A stretch of 64,000 nt of DNA from Streptococcus marimammalium DSM 18627 (GCF_000380045.1 NZ_KB904339.1:62001-126000), one strand, 5' to 3'; counted from the first letter of the stretch, positions 17,669 through 29,417 are shown. Numbers and translations are program-made. The notes: a model not told the origin generated them from the letters alone.

Positions 17669-18817
17669 ATGATTAAATATTTTAAGGCAGATAGTTTCTT
17701 TTACCCTTACGAGGAAAAAAAAGGAGGCTATTTAACTATTGTTGATGGTAAATTTGGCGATTGGGTAGCCGAAGTTCCTACTGATGCAGAAATTGTTGAC
17801 TATTCAGGATATGTCATTGCTCCTGGTCTTTTTGATTCTCATGTTCATGGCTATCATGGTTCAGATGTAATGGATAACACACCTGAAAGCCTTGAGACTA
17901 TCAGTAAAGGATTGCTATCGACCGGTGTGACAAGCTTTTTACCAACAACATTAACAGCTTCTTTTGAAGAATTAGATGATGTGTGTAAGACAATCGCTTC
18001 AGTTAAAAACAAGGTGTCAGGTAGTAAAATTAGAGGTATCTATTTTGAAGGTCCATTCTTTACTGAAAAATTTAAAGGAGCTCAAAACCCCACTTATATG
18101 AGAGATCCTAAAATTGAAGAATTCGACCAATGGTATGAAAGTTCAGAAGGACTTTTACATAAAATTGCGATTGCACCAGAAAGAGATGGAGTAGAAGAGT
18201 TTGTTTCACATGTGACCTCAAAAGGAGGTGTTGTGGCATTAGGACATTCTGATGCAACATATGAAGATGCGTTACATGCTGTTCAAGCTGGAGCTAGTGT
18301 TTGGGTTCATGCTTACAATGGCATGAGAGCTCTTAATCATCGTGAACCAGGTATGGTTGGTGCTGTTTATGGTATTCCAAATACCTATGCTGAGTTAATC
18401 TGTGATGGTCACCATGTATCACCAGAAGCTTGTCGCATTTTATTAGATCAAAAAGGACCTAATCACGTAGCGCTTATTACAGATTGTATGCGTGCTGGCG
18501 GAATGCCTGATGGAGACTATGTTTTAGGCGAGTTCCCAGTAATTGTAGAAAATGGAACAGCTCGCTTAAAAGAAGGTGGAAGTCTAGCAGGGTCAATTTT
18601 GAAACTCGATGATGGTGTTAAAAATGTTGTTGATTGGGGTCTAGCTAATCGATTGGAAGCTATTCGTATGGCAACATATATCCCTGCTGTTTCATGTCAT
18701 TTAGAAGACAAATGTGGTCAAATTAAAAAAGGTCATGATGCAGACTTTATTGTTTTAAATCAAGACATGTCCTTAAAAGCAACCTTCCTTGATGGTAAAA
18801 AAGTGTTTGAAAACTGA
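17669..18817 (+). CDS. nagA: N-acetylglucosamine-6-phosphate deacetylase
   Basis: Cytoplasmic amidohydrolase converting GlcNAc-6-P to glucosamine-6-P and acetate, feeding glycolysis or wall synthesis. The 382-residue protein has the metal-binding HVHGYHG (His58, His60), the metal glutamate in YFEGPFF, GHSDAT and the catalytic aspartate in LITDCMRAGG. AAAGGTG precedes the ATG. It is a single-gene unit with its own promoter and a palindrome suggesting NagR control. The next gene has its own T-box leader. Confidence 0.94.
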   Translation: MIKYFKADSFFYPYEEKKGGYLTIVDGKFGDWVAEVPTDAEIVDYSGYVIAPGLFDSHVHGYHGSDVMDNTPESLETISKGLLSTGVTSFLPTTLTASFEELDDVCKTIASVKNKVSGSKIRGIYFEGPFFTEKFKGAQNPTYMRDPKIEEFDQWYESSEGLLHKIAIAPERDGVEEFVSHVTSKGGVVALGHSDATYEDALHAVQAGASVWVHAYNGMRALNHREPGMVGAVYGIPNTYAELICDGHHVSPEACRILLDQKGPNHVALITDCMRAGGMPDGDYVLGEFPVIVENGTARLKEGGSLAGSILKLDDGVKNVVDWGLANRLEAIRMATYIPAVSCHLEDKCGQIKKGHDADFIVLNQDMSLKATFLDGKKVFEN

Positions 18818-18852
18818 AATCATTTAACTGATAGTTTATGTCTAATAATCAA

Positions 18853-18881
18853 TAGACAAGTCCAAAAAAATGTGTTAGAAT
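18853..18881 (+). promoter_or_regulatory. promoter of glyQS
   Basis: TAGACA (18853-18858), a 17-base spacer and TAGAAT (18876-18881), placing the transcript start at the base of T-box stem I. Confidence 0.65.
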
Positions 18882-18887
18882 TAGTAT

Positions 18888-19084
18888 TGTAGAAAGCAAA
18901 TATCAGGTTCTTTTCTAAGCGAGTCTGGGAGGGTGTAAGCCAGACAAAAGTAATGATTGAGGCACTTTCTTGTTTAACATAATAAAACATATTAATGAAG
19001 TCAAAAAATAGGGTGGAACCGCGTTTCTAACGCCCCTTTACGTTATTGTAAAGGAGAAGAAATGTGGTTTCACTCTATTTTTAT
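18888..19084 (+). promoter_or_regulatory. T-box riboswitch (glycine) controlling glyQS
   Basis: AGAAAG at the 5' end (18892-18897) pairs with CTTTCT (18965-18970) to close stem I. The specifier codon GGC (18961-18963) is followed by one A before the helix strand. The T-box core GGGTGGAACCGCG (19011-19023) pairs with GTGGTTTCACTC (about 19064-19075) to form the terminator, followed by TATTTTT. Uncharged tRNA-Gly would stabilise the antiterminator and allow glyQS expression. Confidence 0.92.
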
Positions 19085-19101
19085 AGTGTAAAGGAGAAAA
19101 G

Positions 19102-20019
19102 ATGGCAAAAAAATTAACCTTTCAAGAAATTATTTTAACACTTCAAAATTTCTGGAATGAACAAGGGTGTTTACTTATGCAAGCTTATGACAATGAAAAA
19201 GGTGCTGGAACGATGAGCCCGTACACATTTCTTCGTGCTATTGGACCAGAACCTTGGAATGCAGCTTATGTAGAACCAAGCAGAAGGCCAGCCGATGGAC
19301 GTTATGGTGAAAATCCTAATCGTCTTTATCAACATCACCAATTTCAAGTCGTTATGAAGCCAAGTCCAAGTAATATTCAGGAACTTTATCTTCAAAGTTT
19401 GGAGGTTTTAGGGATTAATCCCTTAGAGCATGATATTCGTTTTGTTGAGGATAATTGGGAAAATCCATCAACCGGATCAGCCGGACTCGGTTGGGAAGTA
19501 TGGTTAGATGGTATGGAGATTACACAATTTACATATTTTCAACAAGTTGGTGGGTTACCAACCAGTCCAGTTACTGCTGAGGTGACTTATGGCTTAGAGC
19601 GTTTAGCGTCATATATTCAGGAAGTGACTTCTGTTTACGACATTGAATGGGCAGATGGGGTTAAATATGGAGAAATATTTAAACAACCAGAATATGAACA
19701 CTCTAAATATAGTTTTGAAGTGAGTGATCAAGAGTTATTACTAACTAATTTTGAGAAATTTGAAAAAGAAGCCAATCGCTGTTTAGTCGACTGTTTAGTC
19801 CATCCTGCATATGATTATGTTTTAAAATGCTCTCACACTTTCAATCTTTTGGATGCTAGAGGAGCAGTTTCTGTGACAGAGCGAGCAGGTTATATTGCAC
19901 GAATCAGAAATTTAGCACGTGAAGTGGCAAAAACGTTTATAGCAGAACGAAAACGCTTAGGTTATCCTCTTTTGGATGATGAAACAAGAAAAGCATTACT
20001 TGCAAAGGAGGATAAATAG
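19102..20019 (+). CDS. glyQ: glycyl-tRNA synthetase alpha subunit
   Basis: Catalytic subunit of the bacterial alpha2beta2 glycyl-tRNA synthetase. The 305-residue protein has the typical N-terminus [14 protein letters not shown], the class II motif 2 region [13 protein letters not shown] and [16 protein letters not shown] is close to the ATG. It is the first gene of the T-box-controlled operon and is followed by glyS after two bases, giving coupled synthesis of the subunits. Length and motifs are normal. Confidence 0.97.
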   Translation: MAKKLTFQEIILTLQNFWNEQGCLLMQAYDNEKGAGTMSPYTFLRAIGPEPWNAAYVEPSRRPADGRYGENPNRLYQHHQFQVVMKPSPSNIQELYLQSLEVLGINPLEHDIRFVEDNWENPSTGSAGLGWEVWLDGMEITQFTYFQQVGGLPTSPVTAEVTYGLERLASYIQEVTSVYDIEWADGVKYGEIFKQPEYEHSKYSFEVSDQELLLTNFEKFEKEANRCLVDCLVHPAYDYVLKCSHTFNLLDARGAVSVTERAGYIARIRNLAREVAKTFIAERKRLGYPLLDDETRKALLAKEDK

Positions 20020-20021
20020 AA

Positions 20022-22058
20022 ATGACAAAGAATTTATTAATTGAACTTGGCTTAGAAGAGATGCCTGCCTATGTTGTCACATCAAGCATGAAGCAATTAC
20101 GTGATAAAATGGGACAGTTTTTAAAAGAAAAACGATTAAGTTTTGATAAAATTGAAATGTTTTCAACGCCAAGACGTTTAGCTGTTAGAGTTATTAATTT
20201 AGCTGATCGACAAACTGATTTGATTGAAGAATTTAAAGGACCAGCAAAATCAATCGCTTTGGATGAAAATGGTGCATTTACAAAAGCTGCTCAAGGATTT
20301 GTAAGAGGAAAAGGGCTAACAGTTGAAGATATTACTTTGCGTGATATCAAAGGCACAGAATATATTTATGTAACAAAAAAAGAGGTAGGAAAACCAGCTA
20401 AAGAAGTACTGCAAGCTATCCCAGAACTTCTAAAAAGTTTGACATTTCCAGTCAGTATGCACTGGGCTTCAAATCGCTTTGAATTTATTCGTCCCGTTCA
20501 TACATTGATTGTTTTATTAAACGATGAGATGTTGACAATGGACTTTCTTGATATCACAAGTAACAGAATTAGTCGTGGTCATCGCTTCCTCGGGAAAGAA
20601 GTTGCCATTACGTCTTCTGACAGTTATGAAGATGATTTGAGAAAAGAATTTGTCATTACCAACAGTGTTGAACGTGAAAACATGATTATTGAGCAAATCA
20701 AAGCTATTGAAAAAGAAAAAAATATTGTGGTTGAAATTGATGAAAAATTACTTAATGAAGTGCTAAATCTAGTAGAATACCCAACTGCCTTCATGGGAAG
20801 TTTTGATATCAAATATCTTGATATTCCAGAAGAAGTTTTGATTACCTCAATGAAATCACATCAACGTTATTTTGTTGTAAGAAATCAAACTGGTCAACTT
20901 TTACCACACTTTATTTCTGTACGTAATGGTAATGATCAAGGACTTCAAAATGTCATTCAAGGTAATGAAAAGGTCTTGTTGGCACGTTTGGAGGATGGCG
21001 AATTTTTCTGGCGTGAAGATCAAAAATTGAAGATTGACAATTTAGTTGATAAATTAAAACAAGTAACCTTCCATGAAAAAATTGGTTCTCTTTATGAACA
21101 TATGGAGAGAGTTGAAAAAATTGCTAATCTTATTGGAAGTCAATTGGACTTATCGAGTAATGAACTAGCTAATCTTATTCGATCCAGTAAAATTTACAAA
21201 TTTGATTTACTAACTGGAATGGTTGGTGAATTTGACGAATTGCAAGGTATTATGGGTGAAAAATATGCTCTTCTTGCTGGTGAAAACTCTGTTGTAGCTT
21301 CTGCTATTCGAGAGCACTACATGCCAATTAGTGCTGAAGGTGAATTGCCAGACAGTTTAGTAGGTGCCGTTCTTGCTATTGCAGATAAGCTGGACACTCT
21401 TTTATCATTTTTCAGTGTCGATCTTATTCCAAGTGGCTCTAATGATCCATATGCTCTTAGACGAGCAACACAAGGTATTGTTCGTATCTTGGATAAATTC
21501 GGTTGGTCTTTATCTTTAGAAGATTTGATTACTAGTATTTATCAATTAGATGTGACTCCTTTTAGCTATAGGAATCAGTCAGAAGTTATGACTTTTATTT
21601 TAGCAAGGATAGAAAAAATGATGGGAGCAGATATTTCCAAAGATATTATTGAAGCTGTTTTATCAAGTGAAACATCTGTTGTTCGTACACTTCTTGAGAC
21701 TAGTCTAGCTATTTCCGAAAAAGCAAGACAAGATAATTTTAAAACATCAGTAGAAAGCTTATCACGTGTCTTTAATTTAGCAGATAAAGCAAATATAGAC
21801 AAGGTTGATGAGTCCTTGTTTGAAAATTCTTTTGAAGCTAAATTATATCAAGCTATCGAATCGTTAGATTTAGCTAGTGACATTTCAGATAATTTAGATA
21901 ACTTATTTGCATTAAGTCCAATCATTGATGCTTTTTTTGACAACACTATGGTTATGGTGGATAATCAAGCGTTAAAAGACAATCGTTTAGCAATTTTAGC
22001 ACAATTAAAAACTAAAGCTAACCAAATCGCTACCTTCAATAAAATTAATACTAAATAG
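20022..22058 (+). CDS. glyS: glycyl-tRNA synthetase beta subunit
   Basis: tRNA-binding subunit of the tetrameric glycyl-tRNA synthetase. The protein has 678 residues. It starts [15 protein letters not shown], contains [11 protein letters not shown] near 48 and [18 protein letters not shown] near 480, and ends in an anticodon-binding DALR-type helical domain. The HD-like central region is present. The length is as expected. The ribosome site GGAGG is upstream within the end of glyQ. The small DUF896 gene follows nine bases later. Confidence 0.96.
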   Translation: MTKNLLIELGLEEMPAYVVTSSMKQLRDKMGQFLKEKRLSFDKIEMFSTPRRLAVRVINLADRQTDLIEEFKGPAKSIALDENGAFTKAAQGFVRGKGLTVEDITLRDIKGTEYIYVTKKEVGKPAKEVLQAIPELLKSLTFPVSMHWASNRFEFIRPVHTLIVLLNDEMLTMDFLDITSNRISRGHRFLGKEVAITSSDSYEDDLRKEFVITNSVERENMIIEQIKAIEKEKNIVVEIDEKLLNEVLNLVEYPTAFMGSFDIKYLDIPEEVLITSMKSHQRYFVVRNQTGQLLPHFISVRNGNDQGLQNVIQGNEKVLLARLEDGEFFWREDQKLKIDNLVDKLKQVTFHEKIGSLYEHMERVEKIANLIGSQLDLSSNELANLIRSSKIYKFDLLTGMVGEFDELQGIMGEKYALLAGENSVVASAIREHYMPISAEGELPDSLVGAVLAIADKLDTLLSFFSVDLIPSGSNDPYALRRATQGIVRILDKFGWSLSLEDLITSIYQLDVTPFSYRNQSEVMTFILARIEKMMGADISKDIIEAVLSSETSVVRTLLETSLAISEKARQDNFKTSVESLSRVFNLADKANIDKVDESLFENSFEAKLYQAIESLDLASDISDNLDNLFALSPIIDAFFDNTMVMVDNQALKDNRLAILAQLKTKANQIATFNKINTK

Positions 22059-22067
22059 GGAGATTTT

Positions 22068-22307
22068 ATGAAGCAAGAAAAAATTAATCGTATTAATGAA
22101 TTAGCAAAAAAGAAAAAAATGCAAGGTCTTACTGAAGAAGAAAAAATGGAACAAGCAATTCTTAGAAAAGAATACATTGAAGGCTATCGTCGTTCTATTA
22201 AACATCATATCGAAGGTCTAAAATTAGTTGATGAAAAAGGGAATGATGTGACGCCAGAAAAATTAAAAGAAATTCAACGCCAAAAGGGGTTGCATGGTCG
22301 AAAATAA
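22068..22307 (+). CDS. DUF896 (YnzC/UPF0291) small protein
   Basis: A 79-residue charged, helical protein beginning [13 protein letters not shown] and containing [16 protein letters not shown], both characteristic of the YnzC/UPF0291 family. Function is unknown; a Bacillus member lies in the SOS-linked yneA operon. It is the last gene of the glyQS transcript here, followed by a terminator. The start ATG has GGGAG upstream. Confidence 0.88.
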   Translation: MKQEKINRINELAKKKKMQGLTEEEKMEQAILRKEYIEGYRRSIKHHIEGLKLVDEKGNDVTPEKLKEIQRQKGLHGRK

Positions 22308-22321
22308 AGTTTATGATGATT

Positions 22322-22350
22322 AAAAAGTCACTAAAACAAGTGACTTTTTA
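22322..22350 (+). terminator. terminator of the glyQS operon
   Basis: Perfect stem AAAAAGTCACT/AGTGACTTTTT around a six-base loop. Its 3' arm ends just before the tkt -35. Confidence 0.88.
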
Positions 22351-22353
22351 ATA

Positions 22354-22382
22354 TTAACCTAATGATAGATTTATGCTATAAT
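22354..22382 (+). promoter_or_regulatory. tkt promoter
   Basis: TTAACC (22354-22359), 17 bases, and TATAAT (22377-22382) preceded by TGC, an extended -10. Confidence 0.65.
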
Positions 22383-22415
22383 GAAAGAGATAAAAAATAG
22401 AGAGAGGTCACATTA

Positions 22416-24401
22416 ATGACATTTGACAATATTGATCAGTTGGCAGTTAATACCGTTCGTACCCTATCAATTGATACTATCCAAAAAGCTAATTCCGGAC
22501 ATCCAGGTCTCCCAATGGGAGCAGCTCCAATGGCTTATGTGCTTTGGAATTATTTCTTGAAAGCAAACCCAAAAACTAGTCGTAAGTGGACAAACAGAGA
22601 CCGTTTTATTTTATCTGCTGGTCACGGTAGTGCTATGCTCTATAGCTTGTTACATTTAGCGGGTTACCAATTAAGTATTGAGGATTTAAAAAACTTCCGT
22701 CAATGGGGTTCAAAAACACCAGGTCATCCAGAAGTTAATCACACTGATGGTGTTGAAGCAACAACTGGTCCATTGGGCCAAGGTATTGCAAATGCAGTTG
22801 GTATGGCTATGGCTGAAGTTCATTTAGCTGCTAAATTTAATAAACCAGGGTTTGATATTGTTGACCATTATACCTATGTTCTTAATGGTGATGGGGATTT
22901 GATGGAAGGTGTCAGTCAAGAAGCTGCTAGTCTTGCTGGACACTTAAAATTGGGTAAATTAATTTTGTTTTATGATTCTAATGATATCTCTCTTGATGGA
23001 CCAACTTCAAAAGCTTTTACAGAAGATGTTAAAGGTCGTTTTGAAGCATATGGTTGGCAACACCTTCTTGTCACAGATGGTAATGATTTAGAGGCTATTA
23101 GTGAAGCTATAAAGCAAGCACAAGCTGAAACCAATAAACCAACTATCATTGAAGTTAAAACTGTTATTGGGTATGGCGCTCAAAATCAAGGAACTAGTGC
23201 TGTCCATGGAGCTCCACTTGGTAAAGATGGGGTGAGCTTTGCAAAATCAATTTATGGATGGTCTTATCCAGAATTTACTGTTCCAAAAGAAGTGACTGAA
23301 CGTTTCCAAACTAGTTTAGGGCAAAGAGGAGAAGAAGCAGAAAACTCATGGAATGACCTTTTTGCACGTTATAAAAAAGAATACCCAGAATTAGCTAAAG
23401 AGTACCAACAAGCTTTCTTTGATTCACCAATTGAAGTGACACTAGAAGATTATGACGTAGAGACTAACCTTGCTAGCCGAGTAACTAGTCAAAAAGCCAT
23501 TCAACAGATTGCTGAACAAGTACCATTATTATGGGGTGGCTCTGCTGACCTTTCAGCATCTAATAACACAATGATTGCTAATGATACAGACTTTCAAGTG
23601 GATAACTATCAAGGACGCAACATCTGGTTTGGCGTACGCGAATTTGCTATGGCAGCAGCTATGAATGGGATTGCTCTTCATGGTGGTACACGTGTTTATG
23701 GTGGCACCTTCTTTGTTTTTTCTAACTACCTTCTTCCAGCTGTTCGAATGGCTGCTTTACAGGAATTACCAACAATATATGTAATGACTCATGATTCTAT
23801 CGCTGTTGGTGAAGATGGTCCAACACATGAACCAATAGAACAATTAGCAAGTGTTCGCTCAATGCCAAATCTTAATGTTATCCGTCCAGCTGATGGTAAT
23901 GAAGTTAATGCAGCTTGGGTGCGTGCCTTAGCTGAAACGAAGCGACCAACAATGCTTGTGTTAACACGTCAAAACCTTCCAACTCTTGAAGGAACAAAAG
24001 AATTAGCAAAAGCTGGTGTTGATAAAGGTGCTTACATTTTATCTAAAGAAAAAGGAAACCTTGATGGTATCTTGATTGCCACAGGCAGTGAAGTTAAATT
24101 GGCACTTGATGCTCAAAAAGAACTGGAAGAAAAAAATATTTATGTCCGAGTGGTATCAATGCCATCACAGAACATTTTTGATGAACAAGATAAAGATTAT
24201 CAAGAAAATATTTTACCATCACACATCACTAAACGTTTAGCTATTGAAGCAGCAACAAGTTATGGTTGGGGTAAATATGTTGGTTTATCAGGAAAAACAC
24301 TAACCATTGATACTTGGGGAGCTTCTGCGCCAGGAAATTTATTATTAGAAGAGTATGGTTTCACAGTTGAAAATGTTTTAAACCATTATCATAGTTTATA
24401 A
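22416..24401 (+). CDS. tkt: transketolase
   Basis: Thiamine-diphosphate enzyme of the pentose phosphate pathway, moving two-carbon units between sugars. The 661-residue protein has the N-terminal substrate motif SGHPGLPMG, the ThDP motif [13 protein letters not shown] with its Mg-binding aspartate, and in the second domain [13 protein letters not shown] with the catalytic glutamate. [16 protein letters not shown] follows. AGAGAGG lies upstream of the ATG. It is transcribed alone between two terminators. Confidence 0.96.
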   Translation: MTFDNIDQLAVNTVRTLSIDTIQKANSGHPGLPMGAAPMAYVLWNYFLKANPKTSRKWTNRDRFILSAGHGSAMLYSLLHLAGYQLSIEDLKNFRQWGSKTPGHPEVNHTDGVEATTGPLGQGIANAVGMAMAEVHLAAKFNKPGFDIVDHYTYVLNGDGDLMEGVSQEAASLAGHLKLGKLILFYDSNDISLDGPTSKAFTEDVKGRFEAYGWQHLLVTDGNDLEAISEAIKQAQAETNKPTIIEVKTVIGYGAQNQGTSAVHGAPLGKDGVSFAKSIYGWSYPEFTVPKEVTERFQTSLGQRGEEAENSWNDLFARYKKEYPELAKEYQQAFFDSPIEVTLEDYDVETNLASRVTSQKAIQQIAEQVPLLWGGSADLSASNNTMIANDTDFQVDNYQGRNIWFGVREFAMAAAMNGIALHGGTRVYGGTFFVFSNYLLPAVRMAALQELPTIYVMTHDSIAVGEDGPTHEPIEQLASVRSMPNLNVIRPADGNEVNAAWVRALAETKRPTMLVLTRQNLPTLEGTKELAKAGVDKGAYILSKEKGNLDGILIATGSEVKLALDAQKELEEKNIYVRVVSMPSQNIFDEQDKDYQENILPSHITKRLAIEAATSYGWGKYVGLSGKTLTIDTWGASAPGNLLLEEYGFTVENVLNHYHSL

Positions 24402-24412
24402 GAATAGGTACT

Positions 24413-24454
24413 AACCTTCATTATCTCTTTTTAAGAGTTAGTGAGGGTTTTTTA
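24413..24454 (+). terminator. tkt terminator
   Basis: Long imperfect stem (AACCTTCATTATCTCTT paired with AAGAGTTAGTGAGGGTT, one mismatch and two G-U pairs) followed by TTTTTT. Confidence 0.82.
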
Positions 24455-24785
24455 TAGGACGTTAACAAAGGTTTTCTTTAAATTTGCTCTTTATAAAGAT
24501 AATTTATTCTATAATTAAAGAGGTCAATGTACTTTATGTTATTGTTTTTCTGGGAACAACTATTTTAGAGAATCATTCATTATGTTTGTTTTAAAACCAA
24601 ATTTTAGTAATTCGAAAGTGAATTTATCATAAAATGAGATCCTGATTCAAAGAGTAGAAAAAGTTAAAAGAAAATTTCTTACGCGTTAAAGCTTTTAAAT
24701 CTTAAAGTCTTTAAAATATTAGCTGTTAGATATGTTTGTGAAAATAAGTGGGGTCCTAATGAAAAACAGTTTATAAAAGACTAAG
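24455..24785. other. A/T-rich spacer without an identified gene
   Basis: About 330 bases between the tkt terminator and the rsmH promoter. No tRNA, repeat or start-bearing ORF is apparent. One plus-strand frame is open for 38 codons (24668-24784). Its last part, reading VRYVCENKWGPNEKQFIKD before a stop, looks like a protein C-terminus, but no start codon or parent gene can be named. It may be gene debris. Confidence 0.4.
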
Positions 24786-24789
24786 TTTA

Positions 24790-24798
24790 TGTTAAAAT
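24790..24798 (+). promoter_or_regulatory. promoter of the rsmH-ftsL-pbp2X-mraY cluster, adjacent to the start codon
   Basis: Extended -10 TGT-TAAAAT (24790-24798) with a weak TTTATA -35 (24770-24775) at 17-base spacing. It ends seven bases before the ATG of rsmH, so the transcript would start at or next to the start codon. Confidence 0.5.
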
Positions 24799-24805
24799 AA
24801 AGGTT

Positions 24806-25768
24806 ATGACTAATGATTTTAACCACACAACAGTTCTTTTGCAAGAAACTGTCGATATGTTACATGTTAAACCAGATGGTATTTATGTAGATGCTACTTT
24901 AGGTGGTTCAGGACATAGTAACTATTTACTTTCAAAGTTGAATCTCAATGGACATTTGTACTGTTTTGATCAAGATCAAACAGCTATTGATAATGCTAAA
25001 AAAGAACTTGCAACTTTTATTTCAAATGGTCAAGTGACTTTTATTAAAGATAATTTTAGAAATCTCAAACAAGCCTTATTAGCTCATAATGTTAAAGAAA
25101 TTGACGGTATTCTCTATGATTTAGGAGTGTCAAGCCCTCAACTTGATCATCGCGAACGAGGCTTCTCCTATAAAAAAGATGCACCCCTTGATATGCGTAT
25201 GAATCAAGAAGCCAAACTATCAGCATACCATGTTGTTAATCACTATGATTACCATGACCTAGTTCGTCTCTTTTTTAAATATGGGGAAGACAAGTTTTCA
25301 AAACAAGTCGCAAGAAACATTGAAAAATCTAGACAAGTAAAACCTATTACAACAACAACAGAATTAGTTGATATCATTAAAGCTAGTAAGCCGGCTAAAG
25401 AATTAAAGAAAAAAGGTCATCCGGCCAAACAACTTTTTCAAGCGATTCGTATTGAAGTTAACGATGAGTTGGGTGCAGCTGATGAGTCTATTCAACAAGC
25501 TTTGGAGATGTTGGCTGTTGATGGCTATATATCTGTTATCACCTTTCATTCTTTAGAGGATCGTTTAGTCAAACAATTATTTAAAGATGCAAGTACTGTT
25601 CATGTACCAAAAGGTCTTCCTTTTATTCCTGAAGGAATGAAACCACAGTTTGAATTGGTTAACAAAAAACCAATCTTGCCGCAACCAAAAGAATTAGAAA
25701 AAAACAATCGCTCCCACTCGGCTAAATTGCGAGTGGCAAGAAGAATTTGGAAAAAAGCTAATGAATGA
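24806..25768 (+). CDS. rsmH: 16S rRNA (cytosine-1402-N4)-methyltransferase RsmH (MraW)
   Basis: SAM-dependent methyltransferase acting on C1402 of 16S rRNA, usually first in the division and cell wall cluster. The 320-residue protein has the opening [12 protein letters not shown], the SAM motif [21 protein letters not shown] and ITFHSLEDR. No true Shine-Dalgarno is present: AAAGG ends two bases before ATG 24806. The start is nevertheless supported by family alignment from memory. The last codons overlap ftsL. Confidence 0.95.
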   Translation: MTNDFNHTTVLLQETVDMLHVKPDGIYVDATLGGSGHSNYLLSKLNLNGHLYCFDQDQTAIDNAKKELATFISNGQVTFIKDNFRNLKQALLAHNVKEIDGILYDLGVSSPQLDHRERGFSYKKDAPLDMRMNQEAKLSAYHVVNHYDYHDLVRLFFKYGEDKFSKQVARNIEKSRQVKPITTTTELVDIIKASKPAKELKKKGHPAKQLFQAIRIEVNDELGAADESIQQALEMLAVDGYISVITFHSLEDRLVKQLFKDASTVHVPKGLPFIPEGMKPQFELVNKKPILPQPKELEKNNRSHSAKLRVARRIWKKANE

Positions 25769-26081
25769 AAAAAAGAATGAAGTCATCATTAATGTGATTC
25801 AAAAAAGAATAAAAACATTTACGAGAATTGAAAAAGCCTTTTATGGTGCCTTGATTATCACAGCTATTATTTTATCTGTTGGTATTGTTTATATTCAAAG
25901 TCGTAATTTTCAGCTACAGCAAGAAATTTCACAACTGAATAAAAAAATTAATAACCAAAGGGATGAATTTGATAATGTTAAACAAGAAGTTAATGAGCTA
26001 ACACGTTACGATCGCATTTCTGAAATTGCTGAAGAAGCTGGTTTAACTATTCAAGGTGGAAATAGTCAAAGGGTGGAATGA
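25761..26081 (+). CDS. ftsL: cell division protein FtsL
   Basis: Bitopic membrane protein of the septal FtsQLB complex. It has 106 residues: a short cytoplasmic part, one membrane helix at about 27-47 ([17 protein letters not shown]), and an extracytoplasmic leucine-zipper-like coiled coil ([15 protein letters not shown] onward). Sequence is poorly conserved in the family, so size, topology and location between rsmH and pbp2X carry the identification. It overlaps rsmH by eight bases. Confidence 0.9.
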   Translation: MNEKKNEVIINVIQKRIKTFTRIEKAFYGALIITAIILSVGIVYIQSRNFQLQQEISQLNKKINNQRDEFDNVKQEVNELTRYDRISEIAEEAGLTIQGGNSQRVE

Positions 26082-26082
26082 C

Positions 26083-28341
26083 ATGAAAAATTTGAAAAAG
26101 CGATTTTTACAATTTGTTACCAAAAACAGAAAAATTCCTGCTGAAAATAGAGAGCATGTTGGTCAAAACATGATGATTTTAGCCATTTTTATTTTTCTAG
26201 TCTTTATGATTAATTTTATTATTATCATTGGAACTGACAGTAAATTTGGGGTAGATCTTTCTGAAAAAGCAAAAACTGTTTATCAAACTACCCAAAAAGT
26301 TCAGGCGAAAAGAGGTTCAATACTTGATAGGGTTGGTGAGGTAATAGCAGAAGATTCAACAACCTACTCTATTTATGCTGTTATTGATAAAAATTATATC
26401 TCAATTAATGATGAGAAATTATATATACAATCTTTTCAATATGATAAGGTTGGGGATATCTTAAAAGATTATCTTGATATTGATAAAGACTATGTGATTG
26501 AGCAACTTAAAAGAGATGCCTCACAGGTTTTATTTGGTCCAAAAGGAGACAATATTAGTTATGGTGTAATGACAAAAATTACTAAAGCCATGCAAGAAGC
26601 TAATATTCAAGGGATTGGGTTTACTACTAGCCCAGGAAGAATGTATCCAAATGGTGTTTTTGCTTCTCAGTTAGTTGGTTATACAACGGTTAAAGAAGAT
26701 AAAAATGGAGGTAAAACCCTTACAGGGTCCGGAGGATTAGAGTATACTTTAAACGATATTTTATCAGGGACAGATGGCATCGTGACCTACCAAAAAGATA
26801 AAAATGGCAATACTCTTCTTGGGACAGCAACGACAGTTAAAGAAGCTCTAGATGGTAAAGATGTCTACACGACTTTATATGCACCTCTACAAACTTATCT
26901 AGAAGCTCATATGAATATTTTTCAAGAAAAAGCCAATGGGGTTAATGCGAGTGCAACAGTTGTTAATGCTAAAACTGGAGAAATTTTAGCAACAACACAA
27001 AGACCAACCTATGATTCTGACACAAAAGAAGGTTTTGGTGTTGAAGGTTTTGAATGGCAAAATCTACTTTACCAAACTAGTTATGAACCAGGTTCCACTC
27101 TGAAAGTGATGACAGTTGCTTCTGCGATTGATAATAAAACCTTTAATCCAAATGCTACCATTGACAACAGTAAAGGTATAACAGTTGCTGATACAACAAT
27201 TCAGGACTGGGATATTAATGATGGCAGTTCTCAAGGAACAATTAGAAATTTTGTTCAAGGATTTGCCCATTCTAGTAATGTTGCTATGACACAATTAGAG
27301 CTTAATATGGGACATGACACTTGGTTAAATTATTTAGAGAAGTTTCGTTTTGGTATCAGAACACGCTTTGGTATGGGATACGGCGATGTTCAAGAAAACC
27401 CAGGAAAAGTCAATTCTGACAATGTTGTTACAACAGCTATGAGTTCGTTTGGTCAAGGAATAAATGTTTCTCAAATTCAAATGTTAAGAGCTTTTACAGC
27501 TATTTCTAACGATGGGATTATGCTACAACCAAAATTTATCAGTCAAATCTATGACCCAAATACTGATACATCGCGTGTTGGAAAAACTGAAATTGTTGGG
27601 AATCCTATTTCTGCGCTAGCTGCTTCTCAAACACGTCAATATATGGTAACTGTTGGTACTGATCCTATTCATGGAACGCTTTATAGTCAAGATTATGGGC
27701 CAGTTATCCAAGTTGGTAATGAGTCAGTTGCAGTTAAATCAGGTACTGCTCAGATTGCTAAGGAAAATGGCGCTGGTTACTTAGAAGGTGAATTAAATAA
27801 TATATATTCAGTTGTAGCAATGGTTCCTTCTGACGAACCTGATTTTATTATGTATGTTACATTGCAACAACCTGAACATTGGTCGTTTCTTTTTTGGCGA
27901 GATTTGGTCAATCCTGTTTTAGAAGAAGCAATGTCTATGAAACCAATTTTAACAGAGCCAGTTGTTTCTGTTTCAAATAAAAAAATGACTTACAAACTTC
28001 CAAAAGTTATTGGCGAAGACCCTGGTACTATTTCTGATGAATTACATCGTAATCTGGTTAGCCCTATAATTTTAGGACTTGGCGATAAAATTGAAAAATC
28101 TTCTGTTTTGAAAGGCAAAGAGCTAAAAGAAAATCAACAAATTTTATTATTGACAAATAGTTTTGAAACTTTACCAGATATGTATGGGTGGACTAAAAAG
28201 AATGTTGAACAATTTGCTAAATGGTTAGACATTGAAATCACTTTTAAAGGAAGTAAAGAAGGAACTGTTATCAAACAAAGTAAAGATGTTGGTACGAGTT
28301 TGAAAAAATTAAAAAAATTAACAATTACACTAGGAGATTAG
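26083..28341 (+). CDS. pbpX: penicillin-binding protein 2X (septal transpeptidase)
   Basis: Class B transpeptidase that cross-links septal peptidoglycan with FtsW. The 752-residue protein has one membrane helix near 28-50 and the dimerisation domain. The transpeptidase domain has the active serine in STLK (Ser338 to Lys341), SSN at 397-399 and KSGT at 552-555. Two C-terminal PASTA domains run from about 630 to 752. ATG 26083 directly follows the ftsL stop and has GGTGG upstream. The active-site motifs look wild type (STLK, SSN, KSGT). Substitutions near them decide beta-lactam susceptibility, which I cannot judge. Confidence 0.96.
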   Translation: MKNLKKRFLQFVTKNRKIPAENREHVGQNMMILAIFIFLVFMINFIIIIGTDSKFGVDLSEKAKTVYQTTQKVQAKRGSILDRVGEVIAEDSTTYSIYAVIDKNYISINDEKLYIQSFQYDKVGDILKDYLDIDKDYVIEQLKRDASQVLFGPKGDNISYGVMTKITKAMQEANIQGIGFTTSPGRMYPNGVFASQLVGYTTVKEDKNGGKTLTGSGGLEYTLNDILSGTDGIVTYQKDKNGNTLLGTATTVKEALDGKDVYTTLYAPLQTYLEAHMNIFQEKANGVNASATVVNAKTGEILATTQRPTYDSDTKEGFGVEGFEWQNLLYQTSYEPGSTLKVMTVASAIDNKTFNPNATIDNSKGITVADTTIQDWDINDGSSQGTIRNFVQGFAHSSNVAMTQLELNMGHDTWLNYLEKFRFGIRTRFGMGYGDVQENPGKVNSDNVVTTAMSSFGQGINVSQIQMLRAFTAISNDGIMLQPKFISQIYDPNTDTSRVGKTEIVGNPISALAASQTRQYMVTVGTDPIHGTLYSQDYGPVIQVGNESVAVKSGTAQIAKENGAGYLEGELNNIYSVVAMVPSDEPDFIMYVTLQQPEHWSFLFWRDLVNPVLEEAMSMKPILTEPVVSVSNKKMTYKLPKVIGEDPGTISDELHRNLVSPIILGLGDKIEKSSVLKGKELKENQQILLLTNSFETLPDMYGWTKKNVEQFAKWLDIEITFKGSKEGTVIKQSKDVGTSLKKLKKLTITLGD

Positions 28342-28342
28342 T

Positions 28343-29353
28343 ATGTTACTAAGTCTAGCAGCGAGTTCTCTCGCTTTTCTGGCAACTACTTTATTAACAC
28401 CTCATTTTATACGTTTTTATCAGTTGAAAAAAATTGAAGGACAACAAATGCATGAAGATGTTAAACAACATCTTGATAAAGCTGGAACACCAACAATGGG
28501 TGGAACTGTCTTTTTAGTAATTTCTTTTATCATTTCAACATTTTTAACTTTATTATTTTTGAGAGGAGATAAAGTTGATACAAATGCAGTTCTTGGTATC
28601 TTATTAGTAATACTAATCTATGGAATGATTGGTTTCTTTGATGATTTCTTAAAAATTTTTAAAAAAAGAAACGAAGGTTTGAAAGCCTGGCAAAAATTAT
28701 TGCTTCAACTTTTAGGGGGTACCATTTTTTATGTTTTGTACATACAAGGAAGTGGTACAAATGCTTTAAATATATTAGGATTTTCCCTTCATTTAGGAAT
28801 TCTTTATGTGATATTTGTTTTATTCTGGTTAGTTGGCTTTTCAAATGCTGTCAACCTAACAGATGGTATTGATGGGTTGGCTTCTATATCAGTTGTTATT
28901 AGTCTATTAACATACGCTGTTATTGCTTATAAACAAGGACAAATGGGAATTTTACTTGTTATTGCAACGATGGTTGGAGCTTTACTTGCATTTTTTGTCT
29001 TCAATAAGAAACCTGCTAGGATTTTTATGGGAGATGTGGGAAGTTTAGCATTAGGAGCAATGTTAGCGGCCATTTCAATTGCTTTGCACCAAGAATGGAC
29101 ACTCTTATTGATAGGTATCGTCTATGTTCTTGAAACTAGTTCTGTCATACTTCAAGTTGCTTATTTTAGATGGACAAAAAAAAGAACCGGACAGGGGAAA
29201 CGAATTTTTCGAATGACTCCACTTCATCATCATTTTGAATTGGGTGGTTTTACAGGACGAGGTAAAGCTTGGTCAGAATGGCGAGTGGATATTGTGTTTT
29301 GGGGAATAGGTCTACTTGCTGGTCTTATTACCTTAGTGATATTATATGTTTAA
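28343..29353 (+). CDS. mraY: phospho-N-acetylmuramoyl-pentapeptide transferase MraY
   Basis: Integral membrane enzyme that makes lipid I from UDP-MurNAc-pentapeptide and undecaprenyl phosphate. The 336-residue, about ten-helix protein has the signature [11 protein letters not shown] near 47, the catalytic aspartate stretch IGFFDDFLK near 95, [10 protein letters not shown] near 175 and the HHHFE motif near 296. It starts one base after pbp2X and ends the cluster. Length is slightly above the usual 320-330 for the family. Confidence 0.96.
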   Translation: MLLSLAASSLAFLATTLLTPHFIRFYQLKKIEGQQMHEDVKQHLDKAGTPTMGGTVFLVISFIISTFLTLLFLRGDKVDTNAVLGILLVILIYGMIGFFDDFLKIFKKRNEGLKAWQKLLLQLLGGTIFYVLYIQGSGTNALNILGFSLHLGILYVIFVLFWLVGFSNAVNLTDGIDGLASISVVISLLTYAVIAYKQGQMGILLVIATMVGALLAFFVFNKKPARIFMGDVGSLALGAMLAAISIALHQEWTLLLIGIVYVLETSSVILQVAYFRWTKKRTGQGKRIFRMTPLHHHFELGGFTGRGKAWSEWRVDIVFWGIGLLAGLITLVILYV

Positions 29354-29357
29354 AACA

Positions 29358-29379
29358 AAACAGCAGATAACTGCTGTTT
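29358..29379 (+). terminator. hairpin after mraY, possible weak terminator
   Basis: Perfect stem AAACAGCAG/CTGCTGTTT with a four-base loop, followed by AATTTG instead of a clean T-run. May only partly stop transcription into the helicase gene. Confidence 0.5.
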
Positions 29380-29417
29380 AATTTGTTATGATATAGGTAA
29401 TAAGAAAAGAGGAAAAA

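Noticed and set aside
26083..28341. Mosaic or resistance-type PBP2X
   Set aside because: Active-site motifs are the ordinary STLK, SSN and KSGT; a mosaic origin cannot be judged without reference sequences.
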